This document shows positions 46,834 through 56,821 of a DNA stretch of 64,000 bases, piece after piece. The stretch is from contig CANQXA010000004.1 in the NCBI GenBank assembly GCA_947627765.1, forward strand, positions 1 through 64,000. The letters run 5' to 3'. Each line of letters starts with the position of its first letter. The first letter of the stretch is position 1. Source of the stretch: an uncultured Clostridia bacterium (lineage in GTDB: Bacteria > Bacillota > Clostridia > Christensenellales > Borkfalkiaceae). A program made the position numbers and the translations under genes. Under the pieces are notes generated by a model. That model ran no database searches and was not told where the DNA came from. It saw nothing but the letters and a program-made list of their open reading frames with translations.

Positions 46834-49800
46834 TTATTCTTCGCCGTGACCGTCTTCGCCGTAGCCGTCTTCCCCGCTGCCGCTCTCTTCGCCGTTCTTG
46901 CGCTTGGTGATGAAGAGCAGGACGAACGCCGCGATCGCCGCCGCACCGAATACGCCCGTGAGGACGGAAAGCGTGATGACGATCGCGCCTTGGTTGTCCT
47001 CTTCCTCCGTTGCGGGCGGGTTGTTGGGATCGTCTTCGCCCGGGGTGGGGTTTTCGGTCCCTTTCAGATAGGCGATAACGGACTCCGCGCTCACGAGTTT
47101 CTCGTAATTGGAGACGAGCGCCTGTTGCTCCGTCGTGATGATGAGGTCGTACAAAGCGCGCGCCGCGATCACCGCGGATTCATCGGTGAGCTGGATGGTA
47201 TCGGGAAGCGCCGCGATTGCCGCGATCGCGCGGAGGGTCGTTTCGTCGGGCGCGGTATCCCCGTCGAGCACGGTGCCGAAGTACTGCCCGAAGATGAACG
47301 AATCGTAGCCGCTTCCATTGCGGGGACGGACCATGACGATGTCGCGATCGGTCAAACCGATGTAATTCTTGAAGTTCGCGCCGTAGAAGTAGGACGCGTC
47401 GGAGATGTTCCACATATCGTACTTGATGATGTGAAGGGTGGTGAATTTCTGGTCGTCGCCGTAGATGGGGATCGCCGTGGGCCCGGGGATGTTGGTCACA
47501 TAGATGTTCTCCTCGGGGTTCTCGGGATCGGGATAGCGGTCCACGACGGCGGTGTAATCTTCGTCGTACTCCTCTTCGAGCACGGGAGCTTTCAGGCTCT
47601 TGAAGGTGACGAAATCGAGGTTCTCGCAGAGATAGAACGCCTTGTTGCCGATCGCGCGGAGTTCCAAAGGAAGCTCGACGGATACGAGCGAGGTATTCCC
47701 CGCGAAAGCGAACGCCGCGATACGGCGGGTGTTCTCCAAGACTTCGAAGTGACGCGCCGTGCCGAGCACGGGATAGCAGATGAGCTCATAGCCGCCGACG
47801 TTTTGCAGTTTGCGGTAGAGCGCGCCGCCGATCACTTCGAGGGTATCGCTGACCGTGAAGGTATCGAGGGATTCCTGCCCGATCGTCTGCCCGTTGAATG
47901 TGACGTCCACCGTCTTCGTGAACGGCGCCATGGGGCAGAGCGCGAAGGGATTATCGCCCATCTCGGTGAGCCCGTCGCCGAAGGTCACGTCGCTGACGGC
48001 GGTCGCAAGGAAGGCATGATCGCCGACCGAAGTTGCCGCGGTGAGGTCGAGCTGACCCGAGATCTTGGTGTACGCAAAGGCGTATGCGCCGACGGATGCG
48101 ACCGTTCCGAACCCTTCCGCCGTGGCGAGCGCGCCGTCGTCGCCGAAGGCATAATCGCCGATCTCGGCGCCCTCCGCCAATTTCACGGAAGCGAGCGTTT
48201 CGACCGATTCGAACGCGTGCGCGCCGATCTTCGTGACTTTCGTAAGGTCGAGCGAGGAGAAGAGAGGCGCGGTGGTGACGTCGTCGATGGAGGACGAACC
48301 GACCACCATGCGGGTGAAGCCCGTGAACGCGCTGTCGCCGATCTCCTTGACGCCGCCCAGCGTGAGCGCTACGACGGGATCGCCGAGGAAGGCGTTTGCG
48401 GGAATGGCGGCGAGGTGTTCGCCGAAGGTCACGGAGGAAAGACTCAAATTGTAGGCGAACGCGCCTGCGCCCAACGCGGGGGTGACGACGTTGCCGTTTT
48501 CATCGGTCCCGTCCTGCAACCCGCTGAGGTTGACGGACGTGAGCGCGGGAGCCTGCGAGTCGAGATCCCCGTACTCGATGAGACCGCGTTCGGGCTGGTC
48601 GAAGAGCTGGATGTACGCCTTGGTGACGAAGCCCGAGAATGCCTCCGCGCCGATCTTCTGCACATTCTGCAAGCCGATCGTACGGAGCGAAGAGCAGTTG
48701 TAGAACGCCCTGTCCCCGATGGAGGGAATGGTGCCATTCAGCGTGACAGCGGAGAGCGACATATGGTTGGAGAACGCTTCCGTGCCGATCACGGTGCCCT
48801 CGCCGATGGTGAGCGAGTTAAGGTTGGATGCCGCGGTGTAAGCGAATTCGTAGCCCGTCGCGTCGGCGAAGCGGATCCACTCGTTCTGCGAATACGCCGC
48901 GAACGCCGCAAATGCGCGGGTCCCGAGGACGACGTTCCTGCCGATCGTGACCGATTGGAGCGAGAAGGCGTTTTCGAAGGCGCCCTCCCCTACCTTGATG
49001 TTGTCGCCGAGGCGGACCGTCGTGATCAAGCTGCCCGAGAACGCGTGGTCGGCGATCTCCGTGAGCGAAGAGGAAAGGTTAGGCATCGTACGGATCTGCG
49101 GCGCCAAGGTGACGGCGCGCATTCCGCCCGAGACGACCTGGATCCCCGTCTCGCCCGCGAAGGCATACCTGCCGATAGAGGTGAGGCCCGAACGCGCGAA
49201 GGTCATGCTCGTGATCGAGCTCGCGTCGTAGAAGGCGTAATCTTCGACGGCGGTGACCCCGGGAAGATTGACGGTCGTCACTGACGTGTTGCCCGAGAAG
49301 GCGCCCGCGCCGACCTTGGTCACGCTCGTGGGAGCGGTCAGCGTCGAGGAGGCGAGGGGCGCGACGTAGACGATCGTCGCACCGCCGTCCTTCTTGGAGA
49401 GGAGATAGTCCCCGCTCGTAGAGGCGGTAAAGTTCTCGTTGCGGTTATCCACCGAGAAAGTCTTCACAGAGGTACTGCGGAAGGCGTTGACGCCGATGGT
49501 CTCGACGTCCGCACCGAGCGTGACGGTAGTGAGCGCGTCGCAACCGTCGAACACGCCGTCCGAAATGGCATACGCGTTGATCTTGATCGAAGCGAGCGCA
49601 CTGCAATCCTGGAAGGCGCCGACGCCGACCTTCACGCGCGTTGCGTCGATGGAGAGACGGTAGAGCGAGGAGCGGGCGAAGGCGTACGCGCCGATGGACT
49701 GCGCCGTTGCGGGAAGGCTGAGGCTGGCGAGCCCCGAACAGCCGTAGAAGGCGTAGTCGCCCATGGCGATGATGGAGCCGAGGCTCTGGTTGGTGAGCCC

Positions 49801-52800
49801 GCTCAGCGGCGCCGCCTCGATGGAGCCGTTCGCCGTAACGGGACCAGAGAACGCCGACTGGTTGATGAACTTGACGTGCTCGAGCCCGACGACCTCGGTG
49901 AGCGAAGTACAGCCGTAGAAGGCGCCCATCGCGATCTTGGTGACGGTGGCGGGAAGGACGACACGCTTCAAGTTGCGCATCCCCGCAAAGGCGTAGTTGC
50001 CGATGATCTCCACGCCGTTGGGCACGATGACCTCATAGACGTCCTGATTCTCGCCGATATACCACGGCTTGGTGTTGCCGGGATCCTCTTCGGTGATCTC
50101 GTCGCCCGCGGAGAGATCCTTGGGAATGTATTCGTAGTTGGAGAAGGCGTAATCGTAGATCTCGGTGAAGCCGAGGGACTCGGGGATTACCACCGTGTTG
50201 GGATGGACGACGCCCGCCTCATCGGTATACGACTGCATCCCGCCGCCGAAGTAGTTGGTGAGCCAAGGACCGCTGCGGAGGTAGGGATTCTTGACGGTGA
50301 CGCGGATCATGCGGTCGTAATAGGTGCTCTCGCCGTTCACGAGCACGCGGATGGAGACGGAAGCCGAACCTTCCGCGACTGCGGTGATCAGCCCGTTTTC
50401 GTCCACCTTGACGACGCTTTGGTTACTGCTCGAGAACAGCACTTCGGTGAGCTCGGGATAGTAGGCGTCGATGGTATAGTTCACGGCGATCTGCTCGCTC
50501 GGGAACATGGAGACGGCGTACATCGTCGCGTTGGTCGGGAAGGTCTCCACCGAGCCCGTCAGCCCGATGTCGCGGTCGGTATTGGCGAGGCGGTAGAACG
50601 CTTTGACCGTCTTATACCCGTCCACGCGGAAGATATCCACCTGCGGCGCGTCGTAGGGATCGTAGCCCTCGTCTTCGGGGCCGAGCACGGTGAGTTTGAG
50701 GGAAGCAAGGCGTTTATCCTCGGGCATGGTGCCGTCAGGATTCGGCTTGACCGATTGCTCATAGATGTCGAGATAGGTTTCACTGCCCTCTTTGAGCGCG
50801 AGGACTTTCCCGTTGAGCACCGTGGCGACTTCGGGGTCGCGGGGGATGAACTGCAACGTCTCCGCCCACGAGGCGGAAGGATAGATGTGGATGATGTCGG
50901 TGAGCGACTTGGTCTCATTGGGGTTGAGGCGGAGCTCTTCGAGCTGTTCGCCGTCCTCCCCTTCGGCGAAGTAGAGATACTTCACCTCGTCGGGCACGTG
51001 GATCTCATAGGTACCCGCGTTCATCGCGTAGTCGTAGACGGTGATGACGAAGGTGTTCTCGTTGTAGGAGTTCTTGGTCAGTGCGAGATAGTCGGTGAGC
51101 TCGATGATGACTTCGCTCGTGGTGTTGAAGCCCGAATAGACCTGGCTCATGCCGCTTCCGAAGGAGTTGAGGATGTAGCCCTCGTCGCCGTCGCTCGAAG
51201 TCCCCCATGTGACGTTGCCCACGTCGTACGCCATCGCATAATGGTTATCATAAATGTACGCGCGTGCGTAGAGCCTGTTTTTCTTCTCGGTACGGTCGTA
51301 CTGCGTGTAGAACTCTACGTCGGTGACGACGGGCGCCTGGAAGTCGGTGACGAACGGGAAGGAGAAGGTATCCTTGACGTTGTTCTGCGCACCGGGGTAA
51401 TCGAGATTGGCTTTGATGTCCACCATGTACTCGGTGTTGTTTTTGAGGTTGTGCTCGGCGACGTAGAAATCCATCTCGATGCTCGAATAGTAGATCATCG
51501 AGCCGCCGTTATAGGACTTTCTCTGGTCGGTCTCCTGCTTGGTCCAGATGACCTCGCCCGTCGTGGTATCGGTGATGGAGATATCCACCGTCTTGGCGCC
51601 GCGGAGCATTCCCGCCCACACCGCATAGATGTAGTTGACCGCGTCTTCGTCGTTGGAGAGGGCGATGTACTTGCGGTCCGCCGAGATCTTGGTGGAAGCG
51701 GCGCTCTGGATGAAGTAATATCCGCCCAAATAGCTGATGTAATCGAGGTTGAGCCCACCGATGGGGCGGGTCGCATAGGCGTCGGGAAGGGTCTTTTCGT
51801 CGGTATCGAGGGAGGCGTCGAGTTCGTCGGCATTGGTCTCGAACCAATCGGTATCGAAGATGGGCGACTGCGTCCAATCGCCGTAGAAGGCGAGATAGGG
51901 AACGTTGAGGGAGATCGAAGTGCCCGATTTCGCGATGAGACGGATATAGCCTTCGACGTACATCCCGTTTGCGAACACGGGAATAGCTTTGCCGTTCTCG
52001 TCGAGCTTGGCGCCGACCTGATCGAGATAGCGGCGGTCGTTTTCCCCGAGGGTGATGGTCGCCGTGACTTTGACCACGCCGCCCGGATTGACGGTGACGA
52101 GCGTGTCCGAAAAGCTCCCCTCTCCGCTGACGCCGTCCACGGTGATCACCGCGTCGTCGAGGAGGTGCCCCTCTTGGCTGACGGTGAGATCGCCGCGCGC
52201 CGTCTTGGATTCGCTGATCCCTTCGGTCATGACGATCGCCTGTACGTCGTAGGTGAGAGCGGTCTCGGAGATGTTGTTGATATCGAATACCATCTGATAA
52301 GAGCCGAGCTTTTGCTTATCGTCGCCGTATTCGATCTTCGCCTTGCTGTTGTGCTCATCGGTAAAGCGGTCCGGCAACTGTTCCGCGACGGCGGCGTCGT
52401 CTCGCTCATAGGTGCTGATGTATGCGGGCGTCGTGGTCGCCTTGGTGAGGTTGGCGAGCCCGGAGCCCTGTTTGCGGACAGAATAGGGAAGCCCGTTGGT
52501 GTTGCGCGCGATATCCGTCGTGGACATCATGATACGGTAGACGTAATCGTTGATCGCGGGGCCGGTCGCTTCGGGGAACTTCGCCTTGACGTATTGGCGG
52601 ATGAGCGCCGTGACGCCCGCCTGGTTGGGCGAAGCCATCGAAGTGCCCGAGAGACGGTCGTAAGCCTGCCCGGGGACGGCGGAGTTGATGTCGCCGCCGT
52701 GCGCGGTGATCTCGGGCTTGATCCTGAGATCGGGGGTGGGGCCCCACGACGAGAAGTCGGACATGAAGGGGCCCGCCGTCTGGTCGCGGCTGATCGTAAT

Positions 52801-54531
52801 GGTATTCCCGTTCACCTGCGAAGCGAGCAATTCGCCGTTGTCCTTGGAGATCGAGCAGACGGGAAGTTTCACGCTGCCCACGGTCATGGTGATGTCGCCC
52901 GAGACGTTGTTGTAGATGATCGCGCCCGCCGCGCCCATCGAAGCGGCGACGCTCGCCTTCTCCTCGAAGGTGTTACTGCCGCGGCGGATGAGGACGATCT
53001 TGTCGTGCACGTCGAGCCCCGAATATTCGGCGGCGCGCCCCGTGCCGGGGATGATCACATACTCGAAGGTCTTTTGGTCTTGGTCGGCGGGAAGGATCTC
53101 GTCGACGAAGTGCTTGGTCTCGGAGGAGGCGTCCGCCGATTCCGTGAAATAGATATTGGTATCCCCGTAGCGGAGATAGGGCGTCCTGACGCCGCTGATG
53201 GAGGCGACGGAGAGCGCCGCCGTGTAGCTGGAGGGAGAACCGACGGTCGCGGAGTCGGGATTGGTCGTGAGCCCGAGGTTGCCGTTCTTCTCCGAACCGT
53301 AGGTGGAGTTATGGTCGTTGGAGGCGGCGCAGACAAGGCTGATGCCCTTCTCCTCGATCTGTTCATAGACGTACGCCTCGTCCTCCTCCGCTTCGGAAAA
53401 GCCCGAGGAACTGCCGAGGGACATATTGATGACGTCCACGTCGAGACGGACGCAGTCTTCAAGCGCCGCGAGGATCCACGACCAGCGGGCGCCCGCGGAC
53501 TTATCGGAGAACGTCTTCATCATGACGAGCTGTGCGTTGGGCGCAACGCCGACGATCTCGGGATCGCCCGGCTTATTCTTGCTCGAACCTACGTTGTTGC
53601 CGAGGATGACGCCCGAGACGTGGGTCCCGTGTTCGCTCTCGAGCGGATAGACGTCGTAATCCTTATCGGCGTAGTCGTAGGCGTAAGGGACTTTGGGATT
53701 GAGGTAGACTTTCGCCGCCGTGAGCCCGTCCGTATATTCCGCCGCGCGCAGACCGGGGACCTGACCCGCGAGGGAGGACATCGTCATGCGGAGCTTGGAC
53801 TCGGGCACTTTGAAGACTTCGGGGTCGAACACGGAGTGCGTGTAGTCGAGCCCTGTATCGAGCACGGCGACGACCGTACCCGTCCCGTCGTACTCGGAGT
53901 CGGAACTGTCGAAAATACCCGACTCATAGACGTGGACGTCGTTCTCCACGATCTCCGTCTCGCATTCGGCGTACTCTTCGCTGATCGAGACTTCGTAGGC
54001 GGTGCCGCGGAGGGCGGACGCGAACTTGGCGTAATCGCCCGCCTTCATGACGGCTTCGAAGCCGCCGAAGAAGGTCTCGTAGTCGGCGCCGTAGGTAAAC
54101 TTCACGCCCGAGAGCTCCGCCGCGGTCTTGGCGGCGTTGTTCGCCTTTTCGATCCTGCCGCTCACCGCCATGCCCTTTGCGGAATTCGCATAGTCCGCGA
54201 CGGTCCCGTAAGCCGAGACGCCGCTCTGTGCGTTGTAAGAATTCAGAAGCCCGCTCTCCGTCGTACGGACGATGACGGAGATCTCACGGTCGCTGTCGAG
54301 CCCCTTGGGGAGCTTCTGTACGACGGACGGATCGTAGCTGGCGGCGGCATTGCTTAAAAGGTCCCCTTTGTATTCGGTGACCGTGGGCGTTTCGGCGGAG
54401 GAGGTGATTTCGCTCCGCGCACCGCCCGCCCCGCCGAGCGAGACGAATTGGGACGCCGCCAACGTCCCCGCCATGAGCCCTGCCAAGAGGCAGATGCTTG
54501 CTTTTCTCATTTTCTTTCCGCTGCTTGTCAT
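46834..54531 (-). CDS. giant subtilisin-like (S8) surface protease with PA-like, Ig-like and BspA-type LRR regions and C-terminal TM anchor
   Basis: Catalytic Asp VVAVLDTGLDYTH, His HGTHVSGV, Ser GTSMASPNQAG; many IGxxAFxxCxxLxxVxLP repeats; C-terminal VITLSVLTGVFGAAAIAAFVLLFITKRKNGEESGSGEDGYGEDGHGEE. Confidence 0.93.
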   Translation of the reverse strand: MTSSGKKMRKASICLLAGLMAGTLAASQFVSLGGAGGARSEITSSAETPTVTEYKGDLLSNAAASYDPSVVQKLPKGLDSDREISVIVRTTESGLLNSYNAQSGVSAYGTVADYANSAKGMAVSGRIEKANNAAKTAAELSGVKFTYGADYETFFGGFEAVMKAGDYAKFASALRGTAYEVSISEEYAECETEIVENDVHVYESGIFDSSDSEYDGTGTVVAVLDTGLDYTHSVFDPEVFKVPESKLRMTMSSLAGQVPGLRAAEYTDGLTAAKVYLNPKVPYAYDYADKDYDVYPLESEHGTHVSGVILGNNVGSSKNKPGDPEIVGVAPNAQLVMMKTFSDKSAGARWSWILAALEDCVRLDVDVINMSLGSSSGFSEAEEDEAYVYEQIEEKGISLVCAASNDHNSTYGSEKNGNLGLTTNPDSATVGSPSSYTAALSVASISGVRTPYLRYGDTNIYFTESADASSETKHFVDEILPADQDQKTFEYVIIPGTGRAAEYSGLDVHDKIVLIRRGSNTFEEKASVAASMGAAGAIIYNNVSGDITMTVGSVKLPVCSISKDNGELLASQVNGNTITISRDQTAGPFMSDFSSWGPTPDLRIKPEITAHGGDINSAVPGQAYDRLSGTSMASPNQAGVTALIRQYVKAKFPEATGPAINDYVYRIMMSTTDIARNTNGLPYSVRKQGSGLANLTKATTTPAYISTYERDDAAVAEQLPDRFTDEHNSKAKIEYGDDKQKLGSYQMVFDINNISETALTYDVQAIVMTEGISESKTARGDLTVSQEGHLLDDAVITVDGVSGEGSFSDTLVTVNPGGVVKVTATITLGENDRRYLDQVGAKLDENGKAIPVFANGMYVEGYIRLIAKSGTSISLNVPYLAFYGDWTQSPIFDTDWFETNADELDASLDTDEKTLPDAYATRPIGGLNLDYISYLGGYYFIQSAASTKISADRKYIALSNDEDAVNYIYAVWAGMLRGAKTVDISITDTTTGEVIWTKQETDQRKSYNGGSMIYYSSIEMDFYVAEHNLKNNTEYMVDIKANLDYPGAQNNVKDTFSFPFVTDFQAPVVTDVEFYTQYDRTEKKNRLYARAYIYDNHYAMAYDVGNVTWGTSSDGDEGYILNSFGSGMSQVYSGFNTTSEVIIELTDYLALTKNSYNENTFVITVYDYAMNAGTYEIHVPDEVKYLYFAEGEDGEQLEELRLNPNETKSLTDIIHIYPSASWAETLQFIPRDPEVATVLNGKVLALKEGSETYLDIYEQSVKPNPDGTMPEDKRLASLKLTVLGPEDEGYDPYDAPQVDIFRVDGYKTVKAFYRLANTDRDIGLTGSVETFPTNATMYAVSMFPSEQIAVNYTIDAYYPELTEVLFSSSNQSVVKVDENGLITAVAEGSASVSIRVLVNGESTYYDRMIRVTVKNPYLRSGPWLTNYFGGGMQSYTDEAGVVHPNTVVIPESLGFTEIYDYAFSNYEYIPKDLSAGDEITEEDPGNTKPWYIGENQDVYEVIVPNGVEIIGNYAFAGMRNLKRVVLPATVTKIAMGAFYGCTSLTEVVGLEHVKFINQSAFSGPVTANGSIEAAPLSGLTNQSLGSIIAMGDYAFYGCSGLASLSLPATAQSIGAYAFARSSLYRLSIDATRVKVGVGAFQDCSALASIKINAYAISDGVFDGCDALTTVTLGADVETIGVNAFRSTSVKTFSVDNRNENFTASTSGDYLLSKKDGGATIVYVAPLASSTLTAPTSVTKVGAGAFSGNTSVTTVNLPGVTAVEDYAFYDASSITSMTFARSGLTSIGRYAFAGETGIQVVSGGMRAVTLAPQIRTMPNLSSSLTEIADHAFSGSLITTVRLGDNIKVGEGAFENAFSLQSVTIGRNVVLGTRAFAAFAAYSQNEWIRFADATGYEFAYTAASNLNSLTIGEGTVIGTEAFSNHMSLSAVTLNGTIPSIGDRAFYNCSSLRTIGLQNVQKIGAEAFSGFVTKAYIQLFDQPERGLIEYGDLDSQAPALTSVNLSGLQDGTDENGNVVTPALGAGAFAYNLSLSSVTFGEHLAAIPANAFLGDPVVALTLGGVKEIGDSAFTGFTRMVVGSSSIDDVTTAPLFSSLDLTKVTKIGAHAFESVETLASVKLAEGAEIGDYAFGDDGALATAEGFGTVASVGAYAFAYTKISGQLDLTAATSVGDHAFLATAVSDVTFGDGLTEMGDNPFALCPMAPFTKTVDVTFNGQTIGQESLDTFTVSDTLEVIGGALYRKLQNVGGYELICYPVLGTARHFEVLENTRRIAAFAFAGNTSLVSVELPLELRAIGNKAFYLCENLDFVTFKSLKAPVLEEEYDEDYTAVVDRYPDPENPEENIYVTNIPGPTAIPIYGDDQKFTTLHIIKYDMWNISDASYFYGANFKNYIGLTDRDIVMVRPRNGSGYDSFIFGQYFGTVLDGDTAPDETTLRAIAAIAALPDTIQLTDESAVIAARALYDLIITTEQQALVSNYEKLVSAESVIAYLKGTENPTPGEDDPNNPPATEEEDNQGAIVITLSVLTGVFGAAAIAAFVLLFITKRKNGEESGSGEDGYGEDGHGEE

Positions 54532-54649
54532 GATGCCTTTCTTCCTTTTCTGTTCTTTGCTTCCGAGATCTTCTCATTTTCCCAGCGCTCATGCGTCCGG
54601 ACCGTAACGGAACGTACGCACGCGCCTATAAGACAATTATAGTATCGAA

Positions 54650-54679
54650 ATTATAGCACGGATGCGGCGGGACTGTCAA
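54650..54679 (-). promoter_or_regulatory. promoter of the protease/opp block
   Basis: Minus strand TTGACA (54674-54679 rc), 18-nt spacer, TATAAT (54650-54655 rc). Confidence 0.75.
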
Positions 54680-55013
54680 ACGAATTTTTTTATGATTTCG
54701 AATCGCCGTTTTTTGTAATTTATTCACAAAACACAGATGTGTTCTCTCATTTTCGGGGTCAAAATCCCCTCTTTTCCGCCATTTCGCCCAATATTATTTT
54801 GTGTGCACACCACTATTATAATAACAATTATGCTATTCAAAAATCGAATAGCAAGTATAAATAAAATTTATAATTGCATAAAGAGCGGAACTTGCGGCGG
54901 TTTTTGCGGGCGGGGCGCTCCCGCCTTTTTGCCGCCCTTCCCCCTTCTTCCGAGGCGCGGGGGGAATTTTCGTATAATTATGCGCCGTTTGGTCCACAAT
55001 TTCCCTGCGGTGA

Positions 55014-55062
55014 GCATCGGTACGTCCCGCTACATATCATGATAGCGGGGAATGCTCACAAA
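55014..55062 (+). promoter_or_regulatory. nested stem-loop in the mazF 5' leader
   Basis: TGAGCAT...ATGCTCA enclosing perfect CCCGCTA-catatcatga-TAGCGGG, directly upstream of the AAAGGAG RBS. Confidence 0.6.
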
Positions 55063-55072
55063 GGAGAAAAGT

Positions 55073-55432
55073 ATGACGGTCAAACGCGGCGAACTTTACT
55101 ACGCGGATCTCTCCCCCGTCGTGGGAAGCGAGCAGGGCGGCGTACGTCCCGTGCTCGTCGTGCAGAACGATACGGGCAACCGCTACTCCCCCACCGTGAT
55201 CGCGGCGGCGGTGACAAGCAAGATCCATAAGGCGCGGCTGCCGACCCACATCGAACTGCCGCAAGCATTCGGGCTCCAAAAGGACTCCGTGATCCTGCTC
55301 GAACAGATCCGCACCATCGATAAAAGAAGGTTGATGTCCCGCATCGGCGAGCTTCCGCCCGCTACCATGTCCAAGGTCAACCGTGCAATTTTGATTTCTC
55401 TCGGCTTCTCCGAGCAGACGGCGACCGAGTAA
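55073..55432 (+). CDS. mazF: MazF/PemK-type endoribonuclease toxin
   Basis: MTVKRGELYYADLSPVVGSEQGGVRPVLVVQNDTGNRYSPTVIAAAVTSK...THIELP...DSVILLEQIRTIDKRRL. Confidence 0.94.
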   Translation: MTVKRGELYYADLSPVVGSEQGGVRPVLVVQNDTGNRYSPTVIAAAVTSKIHKARLPTHIELPQAFGLQKDSVILLEQIRTIDKRRLMSRIGELPPATMSKVNRAILISLGFSEQTATE

Positions 55433-55439
55433 AAAACGG

Positions 55440-55472
55440 GCGCCCGCCGCTATTTCGCGGCGGGCGCTTTTA
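55440..55472 (+). terminator. intrinsic terminator after mazF
   Basis: GCGCCCGCCGC-TATTTC-GCGGCGGGCGC-TTTT. Confidence 0.88.
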
Positions 55473-55607
55473 ATGCACCTCTTCTACATTCAGCCGAAAG
55501 ACGGAGCCGCCCTCGAGCGCTACGACGACCGCCCCCTCCTCCTCTTCGATCTCTCCGCAAAAATAGTCGCGGAGCGCAAGCGTCAGTTCCAAAAGAAAAT
55601 CTTCCAT
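55470..55607 (-). CDS. small acidic protein (~45 aa), possibly longer
   Basis: MEDFLLELTLALRDYFCGEIEEEEGAVVVALEGGSVFRLNVEEVH; start uncertain (ORF track begins at 55742). Confidence 0.45.
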   Translation of the reverse strand: MEDFLLELTLALRDYFCGEIEEEEGAVVVALEGGSVFRLNVEEVH

Positions 55608-55774
55608 CGCGTTTCTCCCGTAATTCCGCGCCGAAGCGCTTTTGATAAAAGTATACTCGGCATTTGTTTGAAATACAAGTAATTTCATTGGGGAAAAGCA
55701 ATAATTTTGACGCAGGCACTTGAAAATTTTGTCGAATTTCATCGAAAAATGACGAAAAGCCCGAGGGAAAGAAT

Positions 55775-56209
55775 ATGGATCCGAGCATGGAATTTGCGGA
55801 GCGCGTCAAAGAGCTGATGCAGTTGCACCGCGAGAGCGTGAAGTCGCTTTCGGAGGCGACCGGGATCACGCAGTCGAGCATATACGGGTATTTGGGCGGA
55901 CGGCACCTGCCCTCGCTCGCGGGCGCCCTGCGCATCTCCGACCACTTCCTCTGCCCGCTCGATTTCCTGTTCGGTTTTACCGAGGATTACCGCGAGACGC
56001 CCCGCCCCGTCGTCGCAGACGTCACCGCGCGCCTCAGACAGCTGATCGACGCGAGCGGGATGAGCCGCTACCGTATCGCCAAAGAGAGCGGGTTCGACCA
56101 AACCCAGCTCTTGCGTTGGTATCACGGCAAACTGACGCCCGCCCTCGCCAACCTGCTCACGCTCGCCGCCGTACTCGGCTGTTCGCTCGACGAACTCGCG
56201 GGCAGATAA
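55775..56209 (+). CDS. XRE-family regulator with two tandem HTH_3 domains
   Basis: Two HTH units: RVKELMQLHRESVKSLSEATGITQSSIYGYLGGRHLPSLAGALRISDHFLCPLDFLFG and RLRQLIDASGMSRYRIAKESGFDQTQLLRWYHGKLTPALANLLTLAAVLGCSLDELAG. Confidence 0.85.
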   Translation: MDPSMEFAERVKELMQLHRESVKSLSEATGITQSSIYGYLGGRHLPSLAGALRISDHFLCPLDFLFGFTEDYRETPRPVVADVTARLRQLIDASGMSRYRIAKESGFDQTQLLRWYHGKLTPALANLLTLAAVLGCSLDELAGR

Positions 56210-56245
56210 CGACCGAAAAACGGAGCCCCGCGGCTCCGTTTTTTC

Positions 56246-56821
56246 TTAATTTTCGATTACTTTTTCGATCTGTTTCAGAAGCTCGTCTTTCCCCTCTCCC
56301 GAGAGCCCCGAGACCGCAAACACGTTACCCATGCCCAAACCGTAGGCGTTCGCAATCGCTTTTAGCCGCTCTTTTTGCTTCATGCGGGAGAGCTTATCGC
56401 ACTTGGTCGCGATCACGGTAAACGGTATAATATGATAGTTGAGATAGGCGACCATTTGAAGGTCGTCCCGGGAGGGATCGCGGCGGATATCCGAGAGCAG
56501 AAAGACGTGCGCGATGTGTTCCTTCGCCGCAAGAAAGCAGTCTAAAAGGCGCGCCCATTTCGCCTTTTCCTCTTTGGAGACGGCGGCATATCCGTACCCC
56601 GGAAGATCTGCGAGGAGAAAATCGCCGAAATCGAAGTAGTTGACGAGGCGGGTACGCCCGGGCGCGGCGCCCGTCTTGGCGAGCCGCTTCTGCCCCGCGA
56701 GGAGGTTGATGAGGGTGCTCTTGCCCGAATTGGACTTCCCGCACACGGCGATCATCGGCTTATCGGGCACGAGAAACTGTTTCTCCGCCGCCGCGGAGGT
56801 GACGAACGTAGCTTCAATGCG
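56246..56821 (-). CDS. engB: ribosome biogenesis GTPase YsxC/EngB
   Basis: [65 protein letters not shown]. Confidence 0.96.
   Translation of the reverse strand, partial: RIEATFVTSAAAEKQFLVPDKPMIAVCGKSNSGKSTLINLLAGQKRLAKTGAAPGRTRLVNYFDFGDFLLADLPGYGYAAVSKEEKAKWARLLDCFLAAKEHIAHVFLLSDIRRDPSRDDLQMVAYLNYHIIPFTVIATKCDKLSRMKQKERLKAIANAYGLGMGNVFAVSGLSGEGKDELLKQIEKVIEN

Noticed and set aside
46846-54357. Long plus-strand ORFs (46846..49284 and 49876..54357)
   Set aside because: Antisense to the giant protease, whose catalytic motifs and repeats are clear.
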